Positions 25,181-33,680 of a DNA stretch of 64,000 nt are shown here, piece after piece. The notes beneath the pieces are model-generated. The model worked only from the letters and a program-made list of their open reading frames with translations, ran no database searches and had not been told where the DNA came from. A program made the translations under genes and the position numbers. The DNA lies in NCBI GenBank assembly GCA_944380065.1, contig CALWGM010000093.1, positions 1 to 64,000 of the forward strand, given 5' to 3'. The DNA is from an uncultured Lachnospiraceae bacterium (GTDB lineage: Bacteria; Bacillota; Clostridia; Lachnospirales; Lachnospiraceae). The number at the start of each line of letters is the position of its first letter. Positions within the stretch are counted from its first letter, which is position 1.

Positions 25181-28100
25181 TCAGTCCACCCGCAGCGCCG
25201 TCACCGGATCACTCTTTGACGCCTTGCGCGAAGGAATCAGACCGCCAATCAGGGTCAGCAGAATGCTGATGCCGATCAAAAGCAGCGCGTCATACACCGG
25301 CAACTTCGCCGTAATATCCTCTAAGCCGTCCAGGCTGTGCAGGATCATATTGCCGGGGATCAGAAGAATCAGCGTAATCGCGATCCCTAAAATTCCGGCA
25401 CAGGCGCCGATGATAAAAGTCTCCGCATTAAACACCTGGGATACATTCTTTTTCGAGGCGCCAATCGCCCGCAGAATACCGATCTCTTTTTTGCGCTCCA
25501 GCACACTGATATAGGTAATGACGCCGATCATGATGGAGGATACCAGAAGAGAAATCGCCACGAAAGCAATCAGTACATAGCTGATCACATTCACAATATC
25601 CGTCACCGACGACATCAGCGTACCCACGCTGTCCGTGTAGGAAATCACCTGATCTTCTTTTCCCTGTTCCTCCATCTGCCGGTTATAGTCCTCCAAGATG
25701 GCCGTTACCTGCTCTTTACTCTCAAAATCCTTCGGATAAATATCAATTTCCGACGGCACATCTGTATCCGCGTAACCCAGGCTCTGCAGATTCCCCTCGT
25801 AAGTCGCATCCTGGATGGAACCCATGGACAGCAGGATCTGCGCCAGTTCCTCCCCGTCCATGTTGACCTGGAAGGCCTGTTCAAAGGCCTCCGGCGAAAG
25901 GTTCATGGCGCCGCCCAGATTCTGCGCCAGCTGTGCCATGGCCTGCTGCATGTACTGCTGTATTCCGGCACTGATCTGCGTCATCATCTGCTCCATGACG
26001 GATGCCATCTGGTTCTCGATGGCCTGCCCCACAGAAGCCCCATACTGGCCCATCATCTCATTCATATAGCTGCCCATGGCGTCCGCCAGCTGCGCCTGCA
26101 GACTGTCCGTATCCACCATCCCGGCGATCCCCGCAGCCAAAAGCTGCTGCGCCTGGGGCGTGCCCAGATAATCCGTAAAATAATCTCCCATTCTGCTGAT
26201 ATCCGGCAGGCCGTTCGCCTCCGCATATCCCCGGTAACCGGCCAGCATATCTCCGGCCAGCTGTTCCATCTGCTCCCGGGATATGGTGATATCCCCCAGG
26301 CCGCCCAGGTTTTCCTGCGCCCACTGATCCATCACAGTCTCCGCGTCCGCCGTCTGCAGATACTCCATCAGGTACTCCGCAAAACGATCCGGATCGGTAT
26401 AGCCGTGCTCCGCAGCGTATTCCTGATAACCTGTCATGATCCGCGCCATCAGATCCTGCAGCTGTTCCCCGGTAACCATCGCGTCCGCGTTTTCCCGGAT
26501 GATCTCCTGGATCGCGTCCCGGAAGATATTCTGCGCTTCTTCTGTTTCCAGATATCCGAGGAAGGATTCTCCCAGCCGGGAAAAATCTGCTTCCGGATGG
26601 GCAGCCGCATATTCCTGATATCCATCCAGCAGCCCGGAAGCCATCTGGCTCACCGCTTCTCCCGAAACATTCAGCCGGATATCCCCCAAGAGCTCCGCCA
26701 GCCCGCCGGCAGACATCTGGGGAAGATCCAGATCCAGACTGCCAAAATCAATAAAATCCGCTAAGTCCAGCCCGCCTGCCCCCGCCAGATCCGGCATTTC
26801 CATCTGGCCGGACATTCCTTCTGTCAACGCCGACTCATCAAACTGAAACGCCTCCTGCAGCGCCTGGGTATCCACCGTAAACAGTGAATTCAGATCAAAA
26901 CCATTTTCTGCATTTTCCGCGCCGAATTCCTCGCCGGAAAAAACGTCCACCTGCGGATGGGCGATCTGGTTCTGTACGATTTCTTTTTCAGCCGCACGCT
27001 CCATCACATGCCGGGTCAGGGACGGCAGATATCCGATCCCGCTTCCCAGCACCGTGATGGTGGATCCTTCTTCCGGCTGGACAACGCCCACAACCGTCAG
27101 TTCCTCCCCATTTTTCACCAGTTCCTGCAGATACGCCTCGTCATCTGACCGGTCCGTCCAGATTCCATACTGGCTGTCATACTCATAATAATCCGCGCTG
27201 TCCACTAACCGGAACCCGATATCCAGCAGGTCTTCATAGGAGTAGCTGCCGAAATCCTCCGGCAGCTGTACCGTCTCCTCATCCAGATACTGCCGGATCA
27301 TCTCATCCAGCTCCATGGAATCCCGGAGTCCCAGGGTATACAGCATGGTATCGCTGATGCCTCCGCTCTGGGTCAGCACGACGACGCACTCATTATAATT
27401 CTGGGGCCAGCGGCCCGCTTTCACCTCATACTGGGACTGGTAGAGCGCCGGATCCTCCGGCATCTCAAAAAAGGAATCCGATCCCATCATGGACAGGAAC
27501 ATGCTGCTGGATCCCGTTGCGCCGCCCAGTTCTTCAAACGCCATATCCGGATTTACCTGCCGCACCCCGTCCGGATCCTCCCGGAAAATCTGGGGCGTCA
27601 CATCATATTTATATTCTACAGAATTTGTGTAATCTTCGATCCCGCTCTGCCCGCTGTCCAGATATTCTTTCAGCGACTGCAGGTCATTGGAATCCACATT
27701 GGAAAAAATACCGGTGATCGTCTCAATCACATCGATGTCGCCGCTTTTTTCTTCCTCTTCTTCCATCCCCGGCATCTCGCCCATCATGGACATAAAATCA
27801 AAACCCGAACTCTCAATCTGCAGCGGATACTGCGCCAGCGTCTCCTCCTCCATGGTGTCGATATAATCATTGACGCCATTGGAAATGGATAAAATCAGCG
27901 CAATCCCGATGATGCCGATGGATCCCGCAAAGGACGTCAGGATGGTTCTGGCCTTCTTCGTCCTCAGATTATTAAAACTCAGGGACAGGGAAGTGAAAAA
28001 GGACATGGAAGCCTTTCCCATGTTCCGGTGCTCCGGCTTTTTCAGCCCGGCCTCATCTACTAAGAACGGATCTGTATCCGCCTGGATCTTGCCATCCCGC

Positions 28101-28738
28101 AGGCGCACGATCCTGGTGGCATAGGCCTCCGCCAGCTCCGGATTATGGGTCACCATCACCACCAGCCGGTCTTTGGCCACCTCCCGCAGCAGATCCATCA
28201 CCTGGATGCTGGTATCGCTGTCCAGCGCCCCGGTGGGTTCATCCGCCAGCAGGATATCCGGATCGTTGACCAGCGCCCGGGCAATGGCCACCCGCTGCAT
28301 CTGCCCGCCGGACAGCTGGTTTGGCTTCTTGTGCACCTGCTCCCCCAGCCCCACCTGTTCCAGCGCCTGGACAGCTTTTTTTGTGCGCTCGGCCTTTCCC
28401 ATTCCGGAAATCGTCAGCGCCAGCTCCACATTGGCCAGTATGGTCTGGTGCGGGATCAGGTTATAGCTCTGGAATACAAATCCGATGGTATGGTTCCGGT
28501 AGGAATCCCAGTCCCGGTCCTTATATTTTTTGGTGGATACACCGTTGATAATCAGATCCCCGCTGTCATAGCGGTCCAGTCCGCCGATCACATTTAAAAG
28601 CGTGGTCTTTCCCGATCCGCTGGGACCCAGGATAGCCACGAACTCATTATCCCGGAGATTCAGGCTGACATGGTCCAATGCTCTCTGCACCAGATCGCCC
28701 GTCCGGTATTCTTTACAAACCTCTCTGATTTGAAGCAT
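25181..28738 (-). CDS. ABC transporter, ATPase fused to FtsX-type permease with giant extracellular domain
   Basis: This 1185-residue single-chain transporter has an ABC domain at about 1-230 (Walker [10 protein letters not shown] at 38-46, LSGGQ at 142-146, Walker B ILLADEP at 162-168, His198). The first membrane helix is near 266-286. About 750 extracellular residues follow, and three helices close the protein in an FtsX/MacB domain. Such proteins work mechanically on envelope substrates rather than as channels. The outer region is acidic, rich in Met, Gln and Ala, and has three related units. The ATG at 28738 has an AAGGAG ribosome binding site and its own promoter. It is followed directly by the P-type ATPase and preceded by a PepSY lipoprotein and a two-component system. 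Confidence 0.9.
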   Translation of the reverse strand: MLQIREVCKEYRTGDLVQRALDHVSLNLRDNEFVAILGPSGSGKTTLLNVIGGLDRYDSGDLIINGVSTKKYKDRDWDSYRNHTIGFVFQSYNLIPHQTILANVELALTISGMGKAERTKKAVQALEQVGLGEQVHKKPNQLSGGQMQRVAIARALVNDPDILLADEPTGALDSDTSIQVMDLLREVAKDRLVVMVTHNPELAEAYATRIVRLRDGKIQADTDPFLVDEAGLKKPEHRNMGKASMSFFTSLSLSFNNLRTKKARTILTSFAGSIGIIGIALILSISNGVNDYIDTMEEETLAQYPLQIESSGFDFMSMMGEMPGMEEEEEKSGDIDVIETITGIFSNVDSNDLQSLKEYLDSGQSGIEDYTNSVEYKYDVTPQIFREDPDGVRQVNPDMAFEELGGATGSSSMFLSMMGSDSFFEMPEDPALYQSQYEVKAGRWPQNYNECVVVLTQSGGISDTMLYTLGLRDSMELDEMIRQYLDEETVQLPEDFGSYSYEDLLDIGFRLVDSADYYEYDSQYGIWTDRSDDEAYLQELVKNGEELTVVGVVQPEEGSTITVLGSGIGYLPSLTRHVMERAAEKEIVQNQIAHPQVDVFSGEEFGAENAENGFDLNSLFTVDTQALQEAFQFDESALTEGMSGQMEMPDLAGAGGLDLADFIDFGSLDLDLPQMSAGGLAELLGDIRLNVSGEAVSQMASGLLDGYQEYAAAHPEADFSRLGESFLGYLETEEAQNIFRDAIQEIIRENADAMVTGEQLQDLMARIMTGYQEYAAEHGYTDPDRFAEYLMEYLQTADAETVMDQWAQENLGGLGDITISREQMEQLAGDMLAGYRGYAEANGLPDISRMGDYFTDYLGTPQAQQLLAAGIAGMVDTDSLQAQLADAMGSYMNEMMGQYGASVGQAIENQMASVMEQMMTQISAGIQQYMQQAMAQLAQNLGGAMNLSPEAFEQAFQVNMDGEELAQILLSMGSIQDATYEGNLQSLGYADTDVPSEIDIYPKDFESKEQVTAILEDYNRQMEEQGKEDQVISYTDSVGTLMSSVTDIVNVISYVLIAFVAISLLVSSIMIGVITYISVLERKKEIGILRAIGASKKNVSQVFNAETFIIGACAGILGIAITLILLIPGNMILHSLDGLEDITAKLPVYDALLLIGISILLTLIGGLIPSRKASKSDPVTALRVD
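26150..26670 (-). repeat. Three diverged protein repeats in the ABC transporter's outer domain
   Basis: Three units of roughly 45-65 residues share the pattern GYxxYAxxxG/H, D-x-x-R, then Y(L/F)xTxxAQ or similar: GYQEYAAAH..., GYQEYAAEH... and GYRGYAEAN.... They read as helical repeats, probably a protein-binding surface. Boundaries are approximate. Confidence 0.6.
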
Positions 28739-28774
28739 GAAAATCTCCTTCTTTCCCGAATAACAACAAAACCC

Positions 28775-28803
28775 ATTATAGTTGACGGAAACGCATTTAT
28801 CAA
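28775..28803 (-). promoter_or_regulatory. Promoter of the ABC-FtsX gene
   Basis: On the minus strand TTGATA (28798-28803) and a perfect TATAAT (28775-28780) are 17 bases apart. It lies just beyond the strong hairpin, so the transporter is transcribed independently of the PepSY gene. Confidence 0.75.
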
Positions 28804-28807
28804 GAGG

Positions 28808-28857
28808 GCAAAAGTACTGCCGCACAGGGAAAATCCCCTGTGCGGCAGTACTTTTGC
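28808..28857 (-). terminator. 22-bp perfect hairpin, bidirectional terminator
   Basis: The arms 28808-28829 and 28836-28857 (GCAAAAGTACTGCC...) are exact reverse complements around a six-base loop. A flanking A run and T run on the two arms suit termination on both strands. It stands between the PepSY gene's stop and the ABC promoter. Confidence 0.75.
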
Positions 28858-28929
28858 GTCCGGCTGCCCCGGCAACCCCAGATTGCCTGCCAGCCTTTTC
28901 TGTTATATTTCCGGATCCCGCGGCTGCTG

Positions 28930-29640
28930 TCAGTCATAGATGGAATCTCTGTCCTGCTCCAGCACTGTTCCGTCCGCCGCGTTGATCTCAAAATCATATT
29001 CCAGTTCACCGCTGATGCACTCTAACTCATAAACAGCCCGGCCGTCGTCCCAGTCCAGCTTTTCCTTCACCCAGGTCACGTTCCCGGCATTCAGACCGGC
29101 CGCGTTCAGGGCGGCTTCCTTCGCCTGGTCCAGGGAGATCACGTTTCCTGCCTGCTGCATCTGCGCCTGCACATCATAGTTTTCGATATCCCGGTCGTAG
29201 CTGACGATCTCTCCGGTGGCAGCGTCGATCTCATAATCGTACTCGGTATTATTATAGTAGAATTCCACATCATAGACGGTCCGTCCGTCATCCCGGTCCT
29301 TCTGTACCATGATGAAGGTAACATCTCCCTCGGTCAGCCCCGCATGCTCCACTGCCGTAGCCCTGGCCACTTCCTCGCCGATATCCCCGGCTGCCGCGCC
29401 CGCGCTGCTTTGTCCGCCGGTCTGTCCGCTGGTCTGATCCTGTGTGGGGATCTCCGTCCCGGCCACTGTATTCGTTTCCGGAGTAACCGTCGGCGTCACC
29501 GCCTCTGTCTCCGCCTGCGCGGAGGATGTATTCCCCGCATTGTCATTTCCCGCAGTCCCCGGTGCCGTTTGTCCGGTACCGCATCCGGCTGCAAAAACCA
29601 ATCCAAAAATCGCCAATCCTGCCAATAATCTTTTTTTCAT
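28930..29640 (-). CDS. Lipoprotein with two PepSY domains
   Basis: This 236-residue secreted protein has a lipoprotein signal peptide (KKRLLAGLAIFGLVFAAGC, lipid on Cys20). A Thr/Gly/Gln-rich linker runs to about residue 85. Two PepSY domains follow (about 90-155 and 165-235), each with the DDGRxVYxxE pattern. PepSY domains are found on inhibitors or sensors at the cell surface. It lies directly downstream of a histidine kinase and response regulator, so it could be their target or an accessory to their sensing. The ribosome binding site is AAGGAAGG. The ligand is unknown. Confidence 0.85.
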   Translation of the reverse strand: MKKRLLAGLAIFGLVFAAGCGTGQTAPGTAGNDNAGNTSSAQAETEAVTPTVTPETNTVAGTEIPTQDQTSGQTGGQSSAGAAAGDIGEEVARATAVEHAGLTEGDVTFIMVQKDRDDGRTVYDVEFYYNNTEYDYEIDAATGEIVSYDRDIENYDVQAQMQQAGNVISLDQAKEAALNAAGLNAGNVTWVKEKLDWDDGRAVYELECISGELEYDFEINAADGTVLEQDRDSIYD

Positions 29641-29732
29641 TTTGATCCTTCCTTTCTGTATGTCGAGATTTCCTATCTGTTTTCTATGTCTTAATCATAC
29701 GCCCTTTTTATTAGAAACATATTAAAGAACAT

Positions 29733-31079
29733 CTAATTTTTGAAAAAAACAATAAATTTGCTGCCCTCGCCTTCACGGCTTTCCACCCGGATCCTTCCGC
29801 CGTGAATCTCCACAATCTGACGAACCATGGAAAGCCCCAGACCAAGACCTCCGCGGGCAGACGACCTGGATGGATCCGCCCGGTAAAAACGGTTCCAGAT
29901 TTTCGGCAGCTCCTCCTCTGCCATACCGATTCCGTTATCCTCCACAGAAAGCAGGATCCCTGTTTCTGTTTTTTTCAGGATCACACGGATCCAGCCTCCC
30001 TCTTTTCCATAGCGGTATGCGTTGCGGATCAGATTGGAAAGCATCCTGGAAAAAAGCGTCGGATCAGCCGCCATCAGGATTTCAGGCTGGATCTCTGTTT
30101 CCATCACGATCTGCTGCTCCGGCAGTTCCGACTGTTCCCTGCAGGTCTCCTCCGTCAGGGTACTGATATCCACCGGCAACAGCTGTACGGCCTCTGTTTG
30201 CTGTTCCAGGCGCGTAAACGCCAGCAGCGACTCAATCAGCCGCGACATCCGGTAGCCCTGTTTCTGAATCGAACCGATGCACTCATACAGCTCCAGTTCA
30301 TCCGAGGCATTCTCAAACGCATATTCGCACTGCGCCAGGATCACAGAGACCGGGGTCCGCAGCTCATGGGAGGCGTCGGAAGTAAACTGCCGTTCCGCAT
30401 GGAAATTGGTTTCCAGCCGGTCAAACATCCGGTTAAACGTCTGCGCCAGCTGCCCCAGCTCATCCCGGGACGCCACCTGGATACGGCGGCTCAAATCGCC
30501 GCTCTCTGCCACCTCTTCTGCAGTCCTGCGGATCGCCCGGATCGGCCGCAGCGAACGCCTGGCCAGCAGATATCCTCCCACAGCCGCCAGGAAAATAAAT
30601 ACCGGAAGCATGATCAGCACCGCGGTCCTGAGAACCGCCACGTTGATGGTTCTTCCCGATACCGGGATCACACTGCGCATCCACAGATCAGGATCAGACG
30701 TGAACGTGATCCTGCGGTCTAACAGGTAGTACAGTTCCCCCTCTGCCCGGATCTCTTTTAAAACCCCTTCCTCAAAGGGGATCTGCATCAGTTCCTCCGC
30801 AGGCATGTAACCGGTGATCACCGAGCCGTCTGCCTTTGCCAGCAGCGAGTAGACATTATCCTCATAAATCTGAAAATCCTTATCAATCTCCAGCTCTCCG
30901 TCATCATAATCCACCTCGTCTGCCAGATCCTCCATCACCCGGTATAAAACAGCCCGGGAACTCTTCTGGGCCACAGAGTTGGAAGTCAGGGATGTAAATC
31001 CCAGCATAATCAGGGTCAGCAGAATCATAACCGCCGTAAACCACAGTGTCAGTTTCAATTGGATCGATAATCGTTTCAT
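29733..31079 (-). CDS. Sensor histidine kinase
   Basis: This 448-residue membrane kinase has a first helix at about 10-30, an extracellular acidic sensor loop (about 31-148), a second helix at about 150-172 and a HAMP linker at 173-225. The HisKA domain has the phospho-accepting His238 in SDASHELRTP, and the ATPase domain has NLIRNAYRYGK, DNGIGM and GGLGLGLSM. Its ATG overlaps the stop of the response regulator (ATGA), so the two are translated together. The sensor loop resembles no ligand domain I recognise. Its many Asp and Glu residues could suit cation or peptide sensing, which is inference. Confidence 0.92.
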   Translation of the reverse strand: MKRLSIQLKLTLWFTAVMILLTLIMLGFTSLTSNSVAQKSSRAVLYRVMEDLADEVDYDDGELEIDKDFQIYEDNVYSLLAKADGSVITGYMPAEELMQIPFEEGVLKEIRAEGELYYLLDRRITFTSDPDLWMRSVIPVSGRTINVAVLRTAVLIMLPVFIFLAAVGGYLLARRSLRPIRAIRRTAEEVAESGDLSRRIQVASRDELGQLAQTFNRMFDRLETNFHAERQFTSDASHELRTPVSVILAQCEYAFENASDELELYECIGSIQKQGYRMSRLIESLLAFTRLEQQTEAVQLLPVDISTLTEETCREQSELPEQQIVMETEIQPEILMAADPTLFSRMLSNLIRNAYRYGKEGGWIRVILKKTETGILLSVEDNGIGMAEEELPKIWNRFYRADPSRSSARGGLGLGLSMVRQIVEIHGGRIRVESREGEGSKFIVFFKN

Positions 31080-31750
31080 ATTGTTTCCTTCAGCAGATAT
31101 CCGACTCCGCGGACGGTATGAATCAGCTTCGTGCCATACCCGTCGTCAATCTTTTTTCGCAGATAGGTAATATAGACGTCCACCACATTGGTTCCCCCGT
31201 CATAATCAAAATTCCAGACATGATCCTCGATCTTCTGGCGTGAGAGAACCCTGCCCTTATTGCGCAGCAGATATTCCAGCAGGGCAAATTCCCTGGCGGT
31301 CAGCTTAATCTCCTGACCGGCCCTAAATACCTGATGGCTCTCCGCATCCAGCATCAGGTCGGCAATCACATACTGATTGGTGGGGTTCTGGACACTGGTC
31401 CTGGTCATGACCCGGATCCGCGCCATCAGTTCGTCAAAAGAAAACGGCTTCACCAGGTAATCATTGGCTCCCATATCCAGCCCTTTTACCTTATCCGCCA
31501 CCGTATCGCGGGCGGTCAGGAACAGTACCGGCGTCAGGTTCCCACGCCGGCGCAGGTTTTTTACAACCTCCAGCCCATCCAGTCTGGGCATCATGATATC
31601 CAGCACAGCAGCGTCATACTGCGCCGCCTCCAGATACTCCAGCGCCATCTCCCCGTCATAACAGGGATCCACCGCGTACCCTTCCGCCGTAAGCTTTTTT
31701 ACTATAATCTGGTTCAGGTCCATATCATCTTCCGCAATCAGAATCCGCAT
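31076..31750 (-). CDS. OmpR-family response regulator
   Basis: This 224-residue regulator has an N-terminal receiver domain (acidic pocket Glu7/Asp8/Asp9, phosphorylation site Asp51 in LDIMMP, Lys101 in VKPF) and a C-terminal winged helix (about 125-224, with TAREFALLEYLLRNKGRVLSR and the wing HTVRGVGYLL). The ribosome binding site is GGAGG. It heads the pair with the histidine kinase. The likely regulon includes the adjacent PepSY lipoprotein and the ABC-FtsX exporter, by location only. Confidence 0.94.
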   Translation of the reverse strand: MRILIAEDDMDLNQIIVKKLTAEGYAVDPCYDGEMALEYLEAAQYDAAVLDIMMPRLDGLEVVKNLRRRGNLTPVLFLTARDTVADKVKGLDMGANDYLVKPFSFDELMARIRVMTRTSVQNPTNQYVIADLMLDAESHQVFRAGQEIKLTAREFALLEYLLRNKGRVLSRQKIEDHVWNFDYDGGTNVVDVYITYLRKKIDDGYGTKLIHTVRGVGYLLKETI

Positions 31751-31796
31751 ATTCTCACCTCCGGAAACAGCATAGCACAGTTACATGAAAAAAAGA

Positions 31797-33074
31797 TTAA
31801 AAAAGGCTGACAAACTGATTTTCTTCCTCCACAAATTTCCCGGTATCCATATGCGCCCGCACAAACGGCACGCCTTCCCTCCGGTAAAATACATTATGGT
31901 GAATCCAGGCGTCCGGGTTCCCGGACGGGCTGACGGTTCCTCCCAGGTCGTCATAGCTTACATTATGGCAGAATGTATTGTGTACCGCCTCCTCCAGGCA
32001 GAACATCACGCAGCCGCCCTCATTCAGCCTGCTGAAATTGTACTGATAGACCGTGCCGTCCCCGGAATCTGCATCCCAGGCCATCCCATCCTGATTCAGG
32101 CGGGTATCCCGGCATGCATTATACTGCAGCAGCGCGTCCCTGCATTTCCACGGCCAGATCCCGGCCGCCACCTTTCCCTTTCTGCTGCCGGGGAAACGGT
32201 ACACACGGTCGTTCATTTCCCCGGCGCAGGAATCTGCCGTATTATACTCCACCACCGGGCGCAGGGCATACATGACGGTAATCCCATCCCCGCCGGCTTC
32301 TTTGACATAGTTATCGGTAATCCGGATATCCTGATGCCCATACTGCACAAACAGTTCCTCCGGAAGTTCTGCCGTCATAAATTTTCTGCACTGATAGGTA
32401 TATCCCACCGCGATACCCCAACGGCTGACTTTGTTTACAAAGCATCCGGATACACGCACCCCTTCAAAACGGGCAGCGCCGGTTTTCTCCTCATCATCCG
32501 GTTTCAGGCAGGTAAAATAAATGCCTCCGTTATTCATATGCTTGTCATAAACGTTTCCATTCACATGCGATACCTCAAGGCGTTCCAGGCAGATCTGCCG
32601 CAGGGTACCGCCGTTTTTTGCCACCACGGCAACGCCGGTGCGGTTCATCTTCCGCGGGGCAGAATATTCTTCCCCGGTGATCTGTCCCTCATTCGTCACC
32701 GCCAGGTCCCGGAGGGTAAGATACGAGACGTCATAAAGCAGAATGGCAGACGATACATACCCTTCCCTAGTGTGAACCGGGGAATCCAGTTCCGTACCAT
32801 AATCCTGGTACCAGATCCCCTGCCCCTCTGCCTGGATCAGCGGAAGGGCTCCCTCTCCGTATGCTCCCACCACCACCGGCTGTCCCTCTGTTCCCCGGAC
32901 GCCGATCAGATGCAGGTACTGCCCCCGGAAAACGGATCCCCGTTCCAGGAGCACCTCATCTCCCGGCTGCAGATCCAGACTTCTGACTGCAGCAAGCGTC
33001 TGAAACGGATGCTCCGCGCTGCCGTCATTTCCATCCTTCCCATTTACAGAACTAACATAATATATCCTGGACAA
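31797..33074 (-). CDS. Right-handed parallel beta-helix protein without signal peptide
   Basis: This protein of about 425 residues starts with the IYYVSSVNGKDGNDGS pattern and PFQTLAAV usual at the head of pectate-lyase-like beta-helix proteins. Asn/Gly-rich turns follow, for example GNVYDKHMNNGGIYF and GGDGITVMYALRPVVEYN. Such folds act on or bind polysaccharides. No signal peptide is seen, so it would be cytoplasmic unless exported by another route. An AAGGAG site is only one base before the ATG at 33083 but ten bases before a TTG at 33074, so I chose the TTG. It overlaps the preceding small gene. The substrate is unknown. Confidence 0.75.
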   Translation of the reverse strand: MSRIYYVSSVNGKDGNDGSAEHPFQTLAAVRSLDLQPGDEVLLERGSVFRGQYLHLIGVRGTEGQPVVVGAYGEGALPLIQAEGQGIWYQDYGTELDSPVHTREGYVSSAILLYDVSYLTLRDLAVTNEGQITGEEYSAPRKMNRTGVAVVAKNGGTLRQICLERLEVSHVNGNVYDKHMNNGGIYFTCLKPDDEEKTGAARFEGVRVSGCFVNKVSRWGIAVGYTYQCRKFMTAELPEELFVQYGHQDIRITDNYVKEAGGDGITVMYALRPVVEYNTADSCAGEMNDRVYRFPGSRKGKVAAGIWPWKCRDALLQYNACRDTRLNQDGMAWDADSGDGTVYQYNFSRLNEGGCVMFCLEEAVHNTFCHNVSYDDLGGTVSPSGNPDAWIHHNVFYRREGVPFVRAHMDTGKFVEEENQFVSLF

Positions 33075-33471
33075 TGTTCTCATACTCCTTTTCTTTCAGT
33101 CTCTTTTCAATGATCATGCTTACTTCCCCGTAGCCGAAGGAATCTCCCTCAAACCGGGTAAACAGATCCGGATTCTCCTCATAAAACGCCCGTTTTTCTG
33201 CCTCCGTAACCGGATGCAGTGTGTACGGTCCTAATTTTTCCCCGGAATATACGGTAAAATCCAGTTTGATGCCGGTCAGTTCGTATTCCCGGTACATGGC
33301 GGGCGTATAATACCTCGCCCCATATACGACCTCGCCGCGTTCCAGTTTTTCCCGGATTTCGGCGTTTTTCTGTTTCCTTCTCTCCTCCTGCGCCTGAATG
33401 CCCGGTTCCGTGACGGTTCCCATCCAGGCTGCAATCTGAAGCCTTGCTTCCAGTTCTTTTTCTGTCATCAT
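33052..33471 (-). CDS. Uncharacterised 139-aa protein, partner of the beta-helix gene
   Basis: This soluble, charged protein has no signal peptide or membrane segment. A helical N-terminus with many Lys and Glu (about 1-45) precedes a segment with Tyr and Gly residues. The C-terminal VTEAEKRAFYEENPDLFTR followed by an amphipathic helix recalls the linker of SurA/parvulin-type folding proteins, but no isomerase domain is present. An AGAAGGAG ribosome binding site and a near-perfect promoter precede it. Its end overlaps the beta-helix gene by about 23 bases, so the two are translated together and probably work together. Function unknown. Confidence 0.7.
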   Translation of the reverse strand: MMTEKELEARLQIAAWMGTVTEPGIQAQEERRKQKNAEIREKLERGEVVYGARYYTPAMYREYELTGIKLDFTVYSGEKLGPYTLHPVTEAEKRAFYEENPDLFTRFEGDSFGYGEVSMIIEKRLKEKEYENIVQDILC

Positions 33472-33515
33472 TTAGCCGCTCCTTCTATTTCTGTCAATCT
33501 ACAATTTGTTCTTTT

Positions 33516-33544
33516 ATTATATTCGATTTGTCCGCGCACCTCAA
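33516..33544 (-). promoter_or_regulatory. Promoter of the 139-aa protein/beta-helix pair
   Basis: On the minus strand TTGAGG (33539-33544) and a perfect TATAAT (33516-33521) are 17 bases apart, about 45 bases before the start at 33471. Confidence 0.65.
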
Positions 33545-33571
33545 GAAAGTTTCACTGTTATTTGCCGGCAG

Positions 33572-33615
33572 ATACACAAACAGGACTGCCACACAGAATC
33601 GTGTGACAGCCCTGT
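33572..33615 (-). terminator. Terminator of ppdK
   Basis: A 15-bp stem with two wobble pairs (33580-33594 with 33601-33615) is followed on the minus strand by a TTTGTGT tract, 65 bases after the ppdK stop. Confidence 0.55.
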
Positions 33616-33680
33616 ATACTTACAAATCACCTTTTCGCCTGATGGATCCTGTCCATCGGCTGATCCGGCAATACCGTCTC

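Noticed and set aside
28808..28857. Inverted repeat as the end of an insertion sequence
   Set aside because: No transposase or target duplication is nearby, and the arms form one hairpin between two intact genes, with A and T runs that fit a terminator.
31785..33113. Plus-strand frame of 442 codons opposite the beta-helix gene
   Set aside because: The minus-strand protein has a recognisable fold pattern and an upstream promoter; the plus frame has neither.
33052..33471. Calling the 139-aa protein a parvulin isomerase
   Set aside because: Only a SurA-like linker pattern is visible; the isomerase domain itself is absent, so no enzymatic role was assigned.
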